Positions 27,287 to 35,797 of a stretch of 64,000 nt of DNA are shown in pieces (the stretch's first letter is position 1; each line of letters opens with the position of its first letter). The notes beneath the pieces are model-generated. The model had not been told where the DNA came from, searched no databases, and was given only the letters and a program-made list of their open reading frames with translations. This stretch comes from Accumulibacter sp. (GTDB lineage: Bacteria; Pseudomonadota; Gammaproteobacteria; Burkholderiales; Rhodocyclaceae). The position numbers and the translations under genes were made by a program. The stretch lies in assembly GCA_024235695.1 (NCBI GenBank), contig JACKLX010000001.1, positions 124,001 through 188,000 of the forward strand, given 5' to 3'.

Positions 27287-29218
27287 TCAGGGCGCCGGCG
27301 CATCCGCTACCGGTTTCAACACCACCACCGCCAGCGGTGGCAGGGTCAGTGCCAGCGAATGAAAATGGCCGTGCGCGGCAATCGGCCGCGTCTCGACGCG
27401 GCCGAGGTTGCCCATGCCGCTGCCACCGTAATCGACGGCGTCGCTGTTGAGGATCTCCTGCCATTGGCCGCCGCGCGGCGTGCCAACGACGTAGTCGTGA
27501 CGCGGCACCGGCGTGAAATTGCACAGCACCAGAACGACGTCGTCGCGCTGCTTGCCGTAGCGCAGGAAGGTGATGACGCTTTCCTCCCAGTTCTGGCAGT
27601 CGACCCAGGCGAAGCCGTCGGCGCTGAAATCTCTTTCGTGCAAGGCCTTGTGGCCGCAATAGGCGCGGTTGAGGTCGGCGACCCAGGATTGCACGCCGTG
27701 GTGCAGGGGGTACTGGACGAGGTGCCATTCGAGGCTCTCCTCGTGCTGCCACTCGCGCCGCTGGCCAAGTTCGCCGCCCATGAACAGCAGTTTCTTGCCC
27801 GGGTGCGTCCACATCAGACCGTACAGCAGGCGCAGGTTGGCGAACTGCTGCCATTCGTCACCCGGCATCTTGCCGATCAGTGCGCCCTTGCCATGCACCA
27901 CTTCGTCGTGCGACAGCGGCAGCACGAAGTTCTCGGTGAACGCGTACCAGACGCTGAAAGTGAGCTTGTCGTGCTGGTACTTGCGGAACAGCGGCGGCTG
28001 CTGGAAGTACTTCAGGATGTCGTTCATCCAGCCCATGTTCCACTTCATCCCGAAGCCCAGCCCACCCATGTAGAGCGGACGCGAGACCATCGGCCAGGCA
28101 GTCGACTCCTCGGCCATCGTCTGGACATCCGGATAGTCGCGGTAGACGGCTTCGTTGAGGCTGCGCAGGAAACTCATCGACTCGAGGTTCTCGCGGCCGC
28201 CATGCACGTTCGGGATCCACTCGCCTTCCTCGCGGCCGTAGTCGAGGTACAGCATCGACGCGACGGCATCGACCCGCAGGCCATCGACGTGATACTTGTC
28301 GAGCCAGAACAGCGCACTGGACATCAGGAAACCACGCACCTCGTTGCGGCCGAGGTTGAAGATCGAGCTCTTCCAGTCGGGGTGAAAGCCCTGACGCGGA
28401 TCCTCGTGCTCGTAGAGACAGGTGCCGTCGAAGTTTGCCAGGCCATGGCCGTCGGCGGGAAAGTGCGAGGGCACCCAGTCGAGGATCACCGCGATGCCGG
28501 CCTGGTGCAGGGTGTCGATCAGGAACATCAGGTCCTGCGGCGAGCCGTAGCGTGCCGTCGGTGCGAAGTATGCGGTGGTCTGGTAACCCCAGGATCCGTA
28601 GAACGGGTGCTCCATCACCGGCAACAGCTCGACGTGCGTAAAGCCCATCTGCTTGACGTAGGCCGCCAGCTGCGGCGCCATCTCGCGGTAGCTGAGCCAA
28701 CGATTGTCCTCTTCGGGGACGCGCCGCCATGAACCGAGGTGAACCTCGTAGATCGACAGCGGCGCGTTGAGGGCGTTGGCGGCACGGCGCCCGGCCATCC
28801 ACTGCTCGTCGCCCCACTCGTAATCGAGCGTGCACAGGCGCGAAGCGCTGCGCGGCGGCTCTTCCGACTGGCGGGCAAAGGGGTCGGCCTTCTCCTGTAT
28901 GCCGCTGCGGCTGCTGATCCGGAACTTGTAGCTGTCGCCAAGCGCCGGGCCGGCCAGGAAACCTTCCCAGATGCCCGAGTCATCGGACCGGCGATGCAGC
29001 GGGTGACGACCCGCCTGCCAGTGGTTGAAGTCGCCGACCAGCGAGACCTGGTCGGCATTCGGCGCCCAGACGCTGAACTGGAAGCCCGCCTTGCCGTCCT
29101 TCTCGGTCGCCTGCGCGCCGAAGCGATCGTAGAGCCGGCCGTGATTCCCCTCGCGGAAGAGGTAGATGTCTTGTTCGCTGAACAGACTGTGCGCGACTAA
29201 GGGATTGCTTGCTTTCAA
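27287..29218 (-). CDS. glgB: 1,4-alpha-glucan branching enzyme
   Basis: A 643-residue GH13 enzyme that adds alpha-1,6 branches to glycogen. CBM48 ('QFSVWAPNADQVSLVGDFNHW', from about residue 37) precedes the barrel with nucleophile Asp in 'GLRVDAVASML', Glu in 'MAEESTAWP' and Asp in 'LSHDEVVHGK'. It lacks the extra N1 domain of E. coli GlgB (728 residues). I chose the TTG at 29218: GGAGG lies 6 bp before it and it overlaps the mscS stop (TTGA). The frame is open for another 76 codons upstream, but that stretch is the mscS gene in another frame. Confidence 0.93.
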   Translation of the reverse strand: MKASNPLVAHSLFSEQDIYLFREGNHGRLYDRFGAQATEKDGKAGFQFSVWAPNADQVSLVGDFNHWQAGRHPLHRRSDDSGIWEGFLAGPALGDSYKFRISSRSGIQEKADPFARQSEEPPRSASRLCTLDYEWGDEQWMAGRRAANALNAPLSIYEVHLGSWRRVPEEDNRWLSYREMAPQLAAYVKQMGFTHVELLPVMEHPFYGSWGYQTTAYFAPTARYGSPQDLMFLIDTLHQAGIAVILDWVPSHFPADGHGLANFDGTCLYEHEDPRQGFHPDWKSSIFNLGRNEVRGFLMSSALFWLDKYHVDGLRVDAVASMLYLDYGREEGEWIPNVHGGRENLESMSFLRSLNEAVYRDYPDVQTMAEESTAWPMVSRPLYMGGLGFGMKWNMGWMNDILKYFQQPPLFRKYQHDKLTFSVWYAFTENFVLPLSHDEVVHGKGALIGKMPGDEWQQFANLRLLYGLMWTHPGKKLLFMGGELGQRREWQHEESLEWHLVQYPLHHGVQSWVADLNRAYCGHKALHERDFSADGFAWVDCQNWEESVITFLRYGKQRDDVVLVLCNFTPVPRHDYVVGTPRGGQWQEILNSDAVDYGGSGMGNLGRVETRPIAAHGHFHSLALTLPPLAVVVLKPVADAPAP

Positions 29219-30141
29219 TTGGTACCTCCGGGTTGCTGCGTGGCGTCTGCCATCGACAGACGCAAGGGCGGGCTGAAGCCGTCCTTCGCCTGGCCGGGAT
29301 AGACAGTGAGATGCGGGAAGGGAATCTCGATCGATGCGGCGTCGAAAGCGTACTTGAGGCGACGCAGGTACTCGCGGCGCACGCCCCACTGCTCGATTGG
29401 CGCGACCATGAAACGACAGCGCAGGATGACTGCCGAATCGGCCCACGAATCGACGCCGACGATCTCGACATCGTCAATGATCTTGGCACCGAAGACCGGA
29501 TCGGCGCGCAGCTCGGTGCCGACCTGACGCATCACTTCGAGCGCCTGGTCGACGTCCTCGCGGTAGGCGACCCCGACGTCCACCACCGCGTAGGCAAAAC
29601 CGCGGGTCTTGTTGGTCACCGCCGAGATGGTGCCGTTGGGAACGAAATGAACGTTGCCGTCGTAATCGCGCATGCGCAGATAGCGCAGGGTGATCTCCTC
29701 GACGACGCCGCCCTTGCCGCCGGCCTCGACGACATCGCCCTGGCGGATCTGGTTTTCCAGCAGCAGAAAGAAGCCCGAGAAGTAGTCCTTGACCAGGCTC
29801 TGCGCGCCGAAACCGACGGCGACGCCGACGACACCGGCGGCGCCGAGAATCGGGGCAACGGAAACACCGACTTCGGCCAGGATCAGAATGCCGGTGACCA
29901 GCGAAATGATCACCGACGCGGCATAGCGAAAAACGCGGCCGAGCGTCGCCACGCGTTTCACCTCCTCGGCATCGTCCATGCTGCGGCTGATGTAGATCCG
30001 GAAGCTGCGAATCAGCTTGTGCGAGAACGCCAGCGCTGCCCAGGCGAGCAGAACGATCAGCGTGATGCGCAGCATCGACGCCATCCCCGGCGACAGGTGC
30101 TGGCCGAAAGAAAGCAGTTGATCGAGCATTGTTTTGTCCAT
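29215..30141 (-). CDS. mscS: Small-conductance mechanosensitive channel (MscS family)
   Basis: A 308-residue channel that opens on membrane tension during hypo-osmotic shock. Three hydrophobic segments (about residues 20-45, 68-92, 96-118) end in the Gly/Ala-rich pore helix 'GAAGVVGVAVGFGAQS', then the beta domain ('FFLLLENQIRQGDVVEA') and the alpha/beta C-terminal vestibule. ATG 30141 follows GGAAAAA; a second ATG lies at 30129. Its stop overlaps the TTG start of glgB, placing it first in the glycogen/trehalose block. A MarR regulator is divergent. Confidence 0.92.
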   Translation of the reverse strand: MDKTMLDQLLSFGQHLSPGMASMLRITLIVLLAWAALAFSHKLIRSFRIYISRSMDDAEEVKRVATLGRVFRYAASVIISLVTGILILAEVGVSVAPILGAAGVVGVAVGFGAQSLVKDYFSGFFLLLENQIRQGDVVEAGGKGGVVEEITLRYLRMRDYDGNVHFVPNGTISAVTNKTRGFAYAVVDVGVAYREDVDQALEVMRQVGTELRADPVFGAKIIDDVEIVGVDSWADSAVILRCRFMVAPIEQWGVRREYLRRLKYAFDAASIEIPFPHLTVYPGQAKDGFSPPLRLSMADATQQPGGTN

Positions 30142-30178
30142 TTTTTCCAGTAGTCGAGCTTTGCGGCGAAAAAACCAC

Positions 30179-30207
30179 TTGTACAAAGTCTTTAAGCCTA
30201 ATAGTAT
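30179..30207 (+). promoter_or_regulatory. Promoter with overlapping palindrome, marR-like gene
   Basis: TTGTAC (30179-30184), 17-bp spacer, TAGTAT (30202-30207), 41 bp before the MarR ATG. The -35 lies inside the 8-bp palindrome TTGTACAA (30179-30186), itself within ACTT-GTACA-AAGT, so a dimer bound there would block transcription. It is in the mscS/marR divergent spacer. Autoregulation by the MarR protein is inference. Confidence 0.5.
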
Positions 30208-30247
30208 TGCACACAAATAGTTTTCAGGCAACGCAGGGACTGGCGCG

Positions 30248-30787
30248 ATGGACAATGGAGCGAAACGGGTTGGCGAAAGCAGCGGGCAGGCGAAGACCTT
30301 GCCGGATCGACGCAGTGATCCCGGGTCGGCGCGCGAGAGCGCCGACGAAGCCTTCGGCAAGGTCCTGCAGCTGGTACGCAACGTCCAGACCGGCATGCAG
30401 AACATCGACGACCGGCACGGCCTGAGTGGCTCGCAACTGTGGGCCTTGTGGCAGATTTCGGCGCAACCGGGGATGCGCGTCTCGGAGATCGCCAGGGCGC
30501 TGCAGATCAAGCCGTCGACGGCCAGCAACCTGCTCGACAAGCTCGAGTCGCGGCAACTGGTCCGCCGCGAAAGGCGCGATGTCGACAACCGCGTCGTCTG
30601 CCTTTACCTGACCGATCAGGGCATCGCCCTGGTCAAGGATCTTCCCGGCCCAATGCAGGGGCGCCTGCGTGGCGCGCTGGGGGCGATGCCGCCAAGCGCG
30701 CTGGCGAATCTGTGGCAGGGGATGTCGTCACTGCTGAAACTGATGGGCGATTCGACCCGTCCGCAGGTGGCCCGCTCGAAAGGCTGA
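30248..30787 (+). CDS. MarR family transcriptional regulator
   Basis: A 179-residue protein with a winged helix-turn-helix at about residues 62-125 ('MRVSEIARALQIKPSTASNLLDKLE', shown in part; wing 'RRERRDVDNRVVCLYLT'). An N-terminal tail of ~35 polar residues is longer than usual. MarR proteins are dimeric repressors that often control the adjacent divergent gene. Here that is mscS and the glycogen/trehalose block. ATG 30248 is the first start after the predicted promoter. Confidence 0.88.
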   Translation: MDNGAKRVGESSGQAKTLPDRRSDPGSARESADEAFGKVLQLVRNVQTGMQNIDDRHGLSGSQLWALWQISAQPGMRVSEIARALQIKPSTASNLLDKLESRQLVRRERRDVDNRVVCLYLTDQGIALVKDLPGPMQGRLRGALGAMPPSALANLWQGMSSLLKLMGDSTRPQVARSKG

Positions 30788-30838
30788 GCGACCTGCACTC
30801 GGCAGGCCGGCGGTCAATGCCGCCGGGCGTTGCGCTCG

Positions 30839-31477
30839 CTACGGCAGTTCGTCAAGGCCAACCATCGCGAGATGGTCGGTAAGGCCCCAGGCTTCCAGGC
30901 TCCAGCGGTCGCCGTCGGCGGACACCCAGTTGATCCCGGCATTGGGAATCAGGAAATCGCGTGGCTGCCGCAAGGATGTGCCGCGGACCAGTCGATTGAC
31001 GATATCGAGGACGCCGCCGTGCGTCACCACCACCACCGTCTCGCCGCGGTGGTCGTCGGCGACCCGCCGCAGGCCGTCGGTGACCCGCTGCTGCAGCTGA
31101 CGCAGGCTCTCGCCGCCGTAGGGGATGACGAAATCGGGCTCGCGCCTTTCGAACAACTCGTACACGTCGGGGTAGCGGCTTCGCGACTGCTCGTAGGTCA
31201 GCCCTTCGAAAAGCCCGTAGCGCCGCTCGCGAAATTCCGGCCGCATGATCGGCACCAGGCTCAGCGCGCCGGCGATGCGCATCGCCGTCTGGCGGGCGCG
31301 CAGCAGGTCGCTGCTGTACAAGGCCGTGGCGCCGATCGCCGACAACCACTCGGCCGCCGCTTCGGCCTGCGCCTGCCCGGCGCTGTCGAGGCCGACGTCG
31401 ATGTTCCCCTGGATGCGTTGTTCGGCGTTCCACGAGGTCTCGCCGTGGCGGACCAGGCAAATGCGGGTGGCTTCCAT
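30839..31477 (-). CDS. Histidine phosphatase (phosphoglycerate mutase-like)
   Basis: A 212-residue branch-1 histidine phosphatase. 'LVRHGETSWNAEQRIQG' (about residues 8-24) holds the phospho-accepting His; 'ERRYGLFEGLTY' holds the catalytic Glu region and 'VVVVTHGGVLDIV' (about 148-160) the second His. Closest in pattern to GpmB/CobC-like phosphatases rather than dPGM, which has an insert. Substrate unknown. It ends convergently with the marR-like gene 51 bp away. Confidence 0.9.
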   Translation of the reverse strand: MEATRICLVRHGETSWNAEQRIQGNIDVGLDSAGQAQAEAAAEWLSAIGATALYSSDLLRARQTAMRIAGALSLVPIMRPEFRERRYGLFEGLTYEQSRSRYPDVYELFERREPDFVIPYGGESLRQLQQRVTDGLRRVADDHRGETVVVVTHGGVLDIVNRLVRGTSLRQPRDFLIPNAGINWVSADGDRWSLEAWGLTDHLAMVGLDELP

Positions 31478-31641
31478 ATTCTTCGTCTTTTCGCTCGACA
31501 GGTGGGCTGGCGACCGGCGCCGGACAAGGTCGATTCTAAGGCATTTCCGGCCAGCACTCCGGGCCCGGCCGGGCCGCACGGCGCGATGACCGGCAACGCC
31601 GGCCGCGGTCGCGCGGTCCGGGCCGCTTTCTGCAGATCGCA

Positions 31642-31818
31642 ATGCAGACCGGGGTGAGCCGCCTGGCTCGACTTGCTCGCCTGCTCTTGCCACCGGCGCT
31701 GCTGCTCGGCGCCCTCGCGCCACTGCGCGTGGCGGCTGCCGACGAGGCGGCGCCAGCGACCTCGGCAAGGCTGCGCGCCAGCGGCGATCTGGAAGTGGTC
31801 GGGCGGACGCCACCGTGA
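31642..31818 (+). CDS. Small secreted protein or truncated periplasmic protein
   Basis: A 58-codon frame starting ATG at 31642. Residues 1-33 form a typical signal peptide (arginine-containing N-terminus, leucine/alanine-rich core, 'VAAADEA' cleavage region), followed by only ~25 residues ending 'GDLEVVGRTPP'. The tail resembles the start of HlyD/RND adaptor proteins, so this may be the stump of a decayed efflux gene. No clear ribosome binding site. It lies 34 bp before the aor promoter. Low certainty that it is expressed. Confidence 0.3.
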   Translation: MQTGVSRLARLARLLLPPALLLGALAPLRVAAADEAAPATSARLRASGDLEVVGRTPP

Positions 31819-31852
31819 TCGTTCGCTGCCGCCGCTTTGCTGCAGCGCAACT

Positions 31853-31880
31853 TTGACAAGCACCGGCTTTTGCCTATAGT
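31853..31880 (+). promoter_or_regulatory. Sigma70-like promoter of the aor operon
   Basis: TTGACA (31853-31858), 16-bp spacer, TATAGT (31875-31880): a perfect -35 and a 5/6 -10, 71 bp before the aorA ATG. Partly matching arms GCTTTTGCC and GGCAAAGC flank the -10 and initial transcribed bases and could be an operator. It is the best promoter match I noticed in the window. Confidence 0.65.
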
Positions 31881-31951
31881 GATCTGTCGGTCGCGGCAAA
31901 GCATGCGACGCCATTCGGGACAACCAACGATCGCTTAACGGAGGAGACGCC

Positions 31952-32425
31952 ATGCAGAAATCTTTGCACATCGATCCGGGCAAATGCACCGGCTGCCTGC
32001 AGTGTGAAATGGCGTGCTCCTACGAGCACACCGGCGTCTTCAACCCGGCGCGATCGCTGATCAAGGTTTTCGACTTCCACCACGAGGGGCGCAAGGTTCC
32101 CTACACCTGCACCCAGTGTGCCGAAGCCTGGTGCCTCAACGCCTGCCCGGTCGAAGCGATCAGGATCGATTCCGGCACCGGTGCCAAGGTGGTGGTCGAC
32201 GCGGTCTGCGTCGGCTGCAAGGTATGCACCATCGCCTGCCCGTTCGGCACGGTCAACTACAACCACGATACCGGCAAGGTCCAGAAATGCGACCTCTGCG
32301 GCGGCGATCCGGCGTGCGCCACGGCCTGCCCGACGAGCGCCATCACCTACATCGACGCCGACTGGACGGGCCTTGGGCGGATGCGCCAGTGGGCGCAGAA
32401 AACCGACAGTGCGGCACGCGTTTGA
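31952..32425 (+). CDS. aorA: Polyferredoxin subunit of tungsten aldehyde oxidoreductase
   Basis: A 157-residue electron-transfer protein with four cysteine groups, each suited to a [4Fe-4S] cluster: CTGCLQCEMAC (about residues 12-22), CTQCAEAWCLNACP (about 53-66), CVGCKVCTIACP (about 86-97) and CDLCGGDPACATACP (about 112-126). This matches the small subunit of Aromatoleum-type AOR, which alternates with the W subunit along filaments. GGAGGAGACG precedes the ATG. aorB follows after 12 bp. Confidence 0.85.
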   Translation: MQKSLHIDPGKCTGCLQCEMACSYEHTGVFNPARSLIKVFDFHHEGRKVPYTCTQCAEAWCLNACPVEAIRIDSGTGAKVVVDAVCVGCKVCTIACPFGTVNYNHDTGKVQKCDLCGGDPACATACPTSAITYIDADWTGLGRMRQWAQKTDSAARV

Positions 32426-32437
32426 GGAGAGACGATC

Positions 32438-34285
32438 ATGGCCTGGACTCGCAAGATTCTTCGCGTCAACCTTACCCAGGGGAGCTGTGTCAGCGAAGCG
32501 CTGAACATGGCATGGGCAGCCCAGTATCTCGGACAACGTGGCCTGGCCAGCAAGTATCTGGTCAGTGAAATCGACCCGCAGGTCGACCCGCTGTCGCCCG
32601 GGAACAAGATCATCTACGCCACCGGTCCGCTGACCGGCACGATGGCCTCGACCGGCGGACGCTATTCGGTGGTCACCAAGGGGCCGCTGACCGGCGTCAT
32701 CGCCTGCTCGAACTCGGGCGGTTTCTTCGGCGCCGAGCTGAAATTCGCCGGCTGGGACATGATCATCGTCGAAGGCAGGTCGCCGACGCCGGTCTACCTG
32801 CACATCGAGAACGAGCGGGCGACGCTGGTCCCGGCCGACGACCTGTGGGGCCAGACGGTGTGGGCGACCGAAGCGGCGCTCAAGAAGCGCCACCAGGATC
32901 CGCTGCTGCGCGTTTCGAGCATCGGTCGTGCCGGCGAGAACCAGGTGCTGTTCGCCGCCATCGTCAACGATCTGCATCGTGCGGCCGGTCGCTCCGGCGT
33001 CGGCGCCGTGATGGGTTCGAAGAACCTCAAGGCGATCGCCGTTCGCGGCACGCGCGGCGTCGGCAACATCGCCGATCCCAAGGCCTTCATGGCGGCGGCG
33101 ACGGCCGGCAAGAAGGTGCTCGCCGAGAACGCGGTCACCGGCCAGGGCCTGCCGACCTACGGCACGCAGGTGCTGATGAACGTGATCAACGAAATGGGCG
33201 CCCTGCCGACGCGCAACCACCGTGACGTCGAGTTCGAGGGCGCGCGCAAGATCTCGGCCGAAGCGATGCACGAGAAGCGTGCCAGCGATGGCCGTACGCA
33301 TCTCGTCACCAATCAGGCCTGCTTTGGCTGCACCATCGCCTGCGGACGGATTTCGCGCATCGACGAGACGCATTTCTCGGTCGAAACGAGGCCCGAGTAT
33401 TGGGGCGCCAGCGGCGGTCTCGAATACGAGGCCGCCTGGGCGCTGGGCAGTGCCAACGGCGTCGACGACCTCGAGGCGCTGCAGTTCGCCAACCTGCTGT
33501 GCAACGAAGACGGCATGGATCCGATCTCTTTCGGCGCCACCGTCGGGGCGGTCATGGAGCTCTACGATCTGGGAATCCTGAGCAAGGAAGAGATCGGCCT
33601 CGAAACGCCCTTCGGCTCCGCCGAAGCGCTCTGCAAACTGGCCGAAATGACGGCTCGCGGCGAAGGCTTCGGCAAGGTCATCGGGCTCGGCTCGAAACGG
33701 CTCTGCGCGCAGTACGGCAAACCCGAACTGTCGATGACCGTCAAGGGGCAGGAGTTCCCGGCCTACGACGGTCGTGCGCTGCAGGGCATGGGGCTGGCCT
33801 ACGCGACGTCGAACCGCGGCGCCTGCCATTTGCGCGGCTACATGGTGTCCAGCGAAGTCTTCGGCATCCCGGTCAAGACCGACCCCAGGGAAACCGCCGG
33901 CAAGCCGGAAATGCTGAAGGCCTTCCAGGACGCCACCGCCGTCGTCGATTCGAGCGGGCTGTGCGTGTTCACCACCTTCGCCTGGACGATGAACGACATC
34001 CAGCCGCAGATTCAGGCCGCCTGCGAAGGCGACTGGGCACTCGATTCGCTACTGCAGATGGGCGAGCGGATCTGGAATCTCGAGCGCGACTTCAACCTGG
34101 CGGCCGGCATCACCGGCAAGGACGACACGCTGCCGCCGCGGCTGCTCAACGAACCGTGCAAGACCGGCGGCTCGAAGGGCATGGTCGCCGAGATCGGCAA
34201 GATGCTTCCCGAGTACTACAGCCTGCGCGGCTGGACCGCCGACGGCGTTCCGACCGCGGCAACTCGCTCGCGGCTGGGGCTCTGA
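32438..34285 (+). CDS. aorB: Tungsten-dependent aldehyde ferredoxin oxidoreductase, catalytic subunit
   Basis: A 615-residue AOR-family enzyme oxidising aldehydes to acids with a tungsten bis-pyranopterin and a [4Fe-4S] cluster. N-terminal domain motifs include 'GGRYSVVTKGPLTG' (about 71-84) and 'SGGFFGAELKFAGWD' (about 94-108); pterin-binding 'GRAGENQVLFAAIVND' lies at about 165-180. Cluster cysteines are CFGCTIAC (about 289-296) plus the later cysteine in 'SSGLCVFTTF' (about 508). Length matches the family (~605-620). The gene order with aorA, aorC and a MoaD-like gene is that of the bacterial AorABC type. Confidence 0.92.
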   Translation: MAWTRKILRVNLTQGSCVSEALNMAWAAQYLGQRGLASKYLVSEIDPQVDPLSPGNKIIYATGPLTGTMASTGGRYSVVTKGPLTGVIACSNSGGFFGAELKFAGWDMIIVEGRSPTPVYLHIENERATLVPADDLWGQTVWATEAALKKRHQDPLLRVSSIGRAGENQVLFAAIVNDLHRAAGRSGVGAVMGSKNLKAIAVRGTRGVGNIADPKAFMAAATAGKKVLAENAVTGQGLPTYGTQVLMNVINEMGALPTRNHRDVEFEGARKISAEAMHEKRASDGRTHLVTNQACFGCTIACGRISRIDETHFSVETRPEYWGASGGLEYEAAWALGSANGVDDLEALQFANLLCNEDGMDPISFGATVGAVMELYDLGILSKEEIGLETPFGSAEALCKLAEMTARGEGFGKVIGLGSKRLCAQYGKPELSMTVKGQEFPAYDGRALQGMGLAYATSNRGACHLRGYMVSSEVFGIPVKTDPRETAGKPEMLKAFQDATAVVDSSGLCVFTTFAWTMNDIQPQIQAACEGDWALDSLLQMGERIWNLERDFNLAAGITGKDDTLPPRLLNEPCKTGGSKGMVAEIGKMLPEYYSLRGWTADGVPTAATRSRLGL

Positions 34286-34286
34286 G

Positions 34287-35534
34287 GTGGTCGCACACCT
34301 GATCGTCGGCAACGGCCCGGCCGGGGTCGTTGCCGCCGAGACGCTGCGCCGCGCCGATCCGCAGGCCGAGATCACGCTGCTCGGCGACGAGCCGGAGCCA
34401 CCCTACTCGCGAATGGCGATTCCCTACCTGCTGACCGGCAGGATCGACGAAGCGGGAACCTATCTGCGCAAGCAGGCCGATCATTTCGAGCGCCTGCGCA
34501 TCCGCCTGCTGACGGCGCGCGTCCAGGCCATCGACGGCGCGCGGCGCACTGCAACCCTGGCCGACGGCAGCGTCCTCGCCTGGGACCGCCTGCTGGTCGC
34601 CACCGGCTCGCAGCCGCTGCGGCCGCCGATTCCCGGCCTCGACCTGCCGCGGGTGCACTGCTGCTGGACGCTCGCCGACGCGCGCGTGATCGCCGAGACC
34701 ATCGCCGGCGGCGCACGCGTCCTGCAGATGGGCGCCGGTTTCATCGGCTGCATCATCCTCGAGTCGCTGGCCGCGCAAGGTCGGCAGCTGAAGGTCGTCG
34801 AAATGGGCGACCGGATGGTGCCGCGGATGATGGACGAGGTGGCCGGCGGCATGATTCGTCGTTGGTGCGAAGGCAAGGGGGTGGAGGTGCGTACCGGTCG
34901 GCAGGTGGTGTCCATCGCTGCGGCAGGCGACGCCTTGCGGGTCCAGCTCGACGATGGCGAGAGCGTCGAGGTCGACGCGCTGATCAACGCCACCGGCGTC
35001 AGGCCGAACGTCGATTTTCTCGCCGGCAGCGGCGTCGCGGTCGACCACGGCATCCTCGTCGATGATTCGATGCAGACCAACATCGCTGGCATCTACGCCG
35101 CCGGCGACGTTGCCGAAGCGGTCGAGTTCGCTACCGGTCGCCGCGTCGTCAATGCCATCCAGCCCGATGCCGTCGAGCAGGCGCGCGTTGCCGCCCTGAA
35201 CATGGCCGGTCAGTCGGCGACCCTGCCGGGGACCTTCGTGTTCAACGTGCTCGACACGCTGGGGCTGATCTCGGCGTCCTTCGGCCAATGGCAGGACGCG
35301 CCCGGTCGCCAGACCGCGCAACTGCTCGACCAGGCCACTTATCGCTACCTGCGGCTGGTCTTCGACGGCGATCGCCTGGTCGGCGCCAACAGCATCGGCC
35401 ACAGCGCGCACATCGGCGTCCTGCGTGGCCTGATCCAGGGCCGCGTGCGTCTCGGCGCGTGGCGAGCGCGCCTGCTCGCCAACCCGCTGCTGCTCAGCGA
35501 AGCCTATCTCGCCAGGGGGCTGGCCGCGGCCTGA
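34287..35534 (+). CDS. aorC: FAD/NAD-binding reductase subunit of aldehyde oxidoreductase
   Basis: A 415-residue flavoprotein of the pyridine nucleotide-disulfide reductase class. 'LIVGNGPAGVVAAETL' (about residues 4-19) is the FAD fold, 'VLQMGAGFIGCIILE' (about 147-161) the NAD fold, and 'IYAAGDVAEA' (about 270-279) the second FAD contact. In AorABC this subunit passes electrons to NAD+. GTG 34287 is 1 bp after the aorB stop, so translation is coupled; the stop overlaps the next ATG (TGATG). Confidence 0.87.
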   Translation: MVAHLIVGNGPAGVVAAETLRRADPQAEITLLGDEPEPPYSRMAIPYLLTGRIDEAGTYLRKQADHFERLRIRLLTARVQAIDGARRTATLADGSVLAWDRLLVATGSQPLRPPIPGLDLPRVHCCWTLADARVIAETIAGGARVLQMGAGFIGCIILESLAAQGRQLKVVEMGDRMVPRMMDEVAGGMIRRWCEGKGVEVRTGRQVVSIAAAGDALRVQLDDGESVEVDALINATGVRPNVDFLAGSGVAVDHGILVDDSMQTNIAGIYAAGDVAEAVEFATGRRVVNAIQPDAVEQARVAALNMAGQSATLPGTFVFNVLDTLGLISASFGQWQDAPGRQTAQLLDQATYRYLRLVFDGDRLVGANSIGHSAHIGVLRGLIQGRVRLGAWRARLLANPLLLSEAYLARGLAAA

Positions 35535-35788
35535 TGCAGATCACGCTCAAGCTGTACGCCTTCCTGACCGACTACCTGCCGGTGGACGCGCGCCGCAGCA
35601 ACGCGCTGGTGCTGGAGGTTGGCGACGGCAGCACCGTCGCCTCGCTGATCGCCGACCGCGCACTGCCGCCGCGGCTGGTGCATCTGGTGCTGCTCAACGG
35701 CGAGTTCGTGCCGCCGCAGCAACGCGATACGCAGCGCCTCAATCCGGGCGACGTGCTGGCGATCTGGCCGCCGATCGCCGGCGGCTGA
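35534..35788 (+). CDS. aorD: MoaD/ThiS-family sulfur carrier of the aor operon
   Basis: An 84-residue ubiquitin-like protein ending in Gly-Gly ('PPIAGG'), the C-terminus that is thiocarboxylated to deliver sulfur to the pterin dithiolene. MoaD proteins build molybdopterin; a dedicated copy in an AOR operon probably serves tungstopterin assembly. The ATG shares a base with the aorC stop (TGATG). Confidence 0.85.
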   Translation: MQITLKLYAFLTDYLPVDARRSNALVLEVGDGSTVASLIADRALPPRLVHLVLLNGEFVPPQQRDTQRLNPGDVLAIWPPIAGG

Positions 35789-35797
35789 GCAGGCGCC

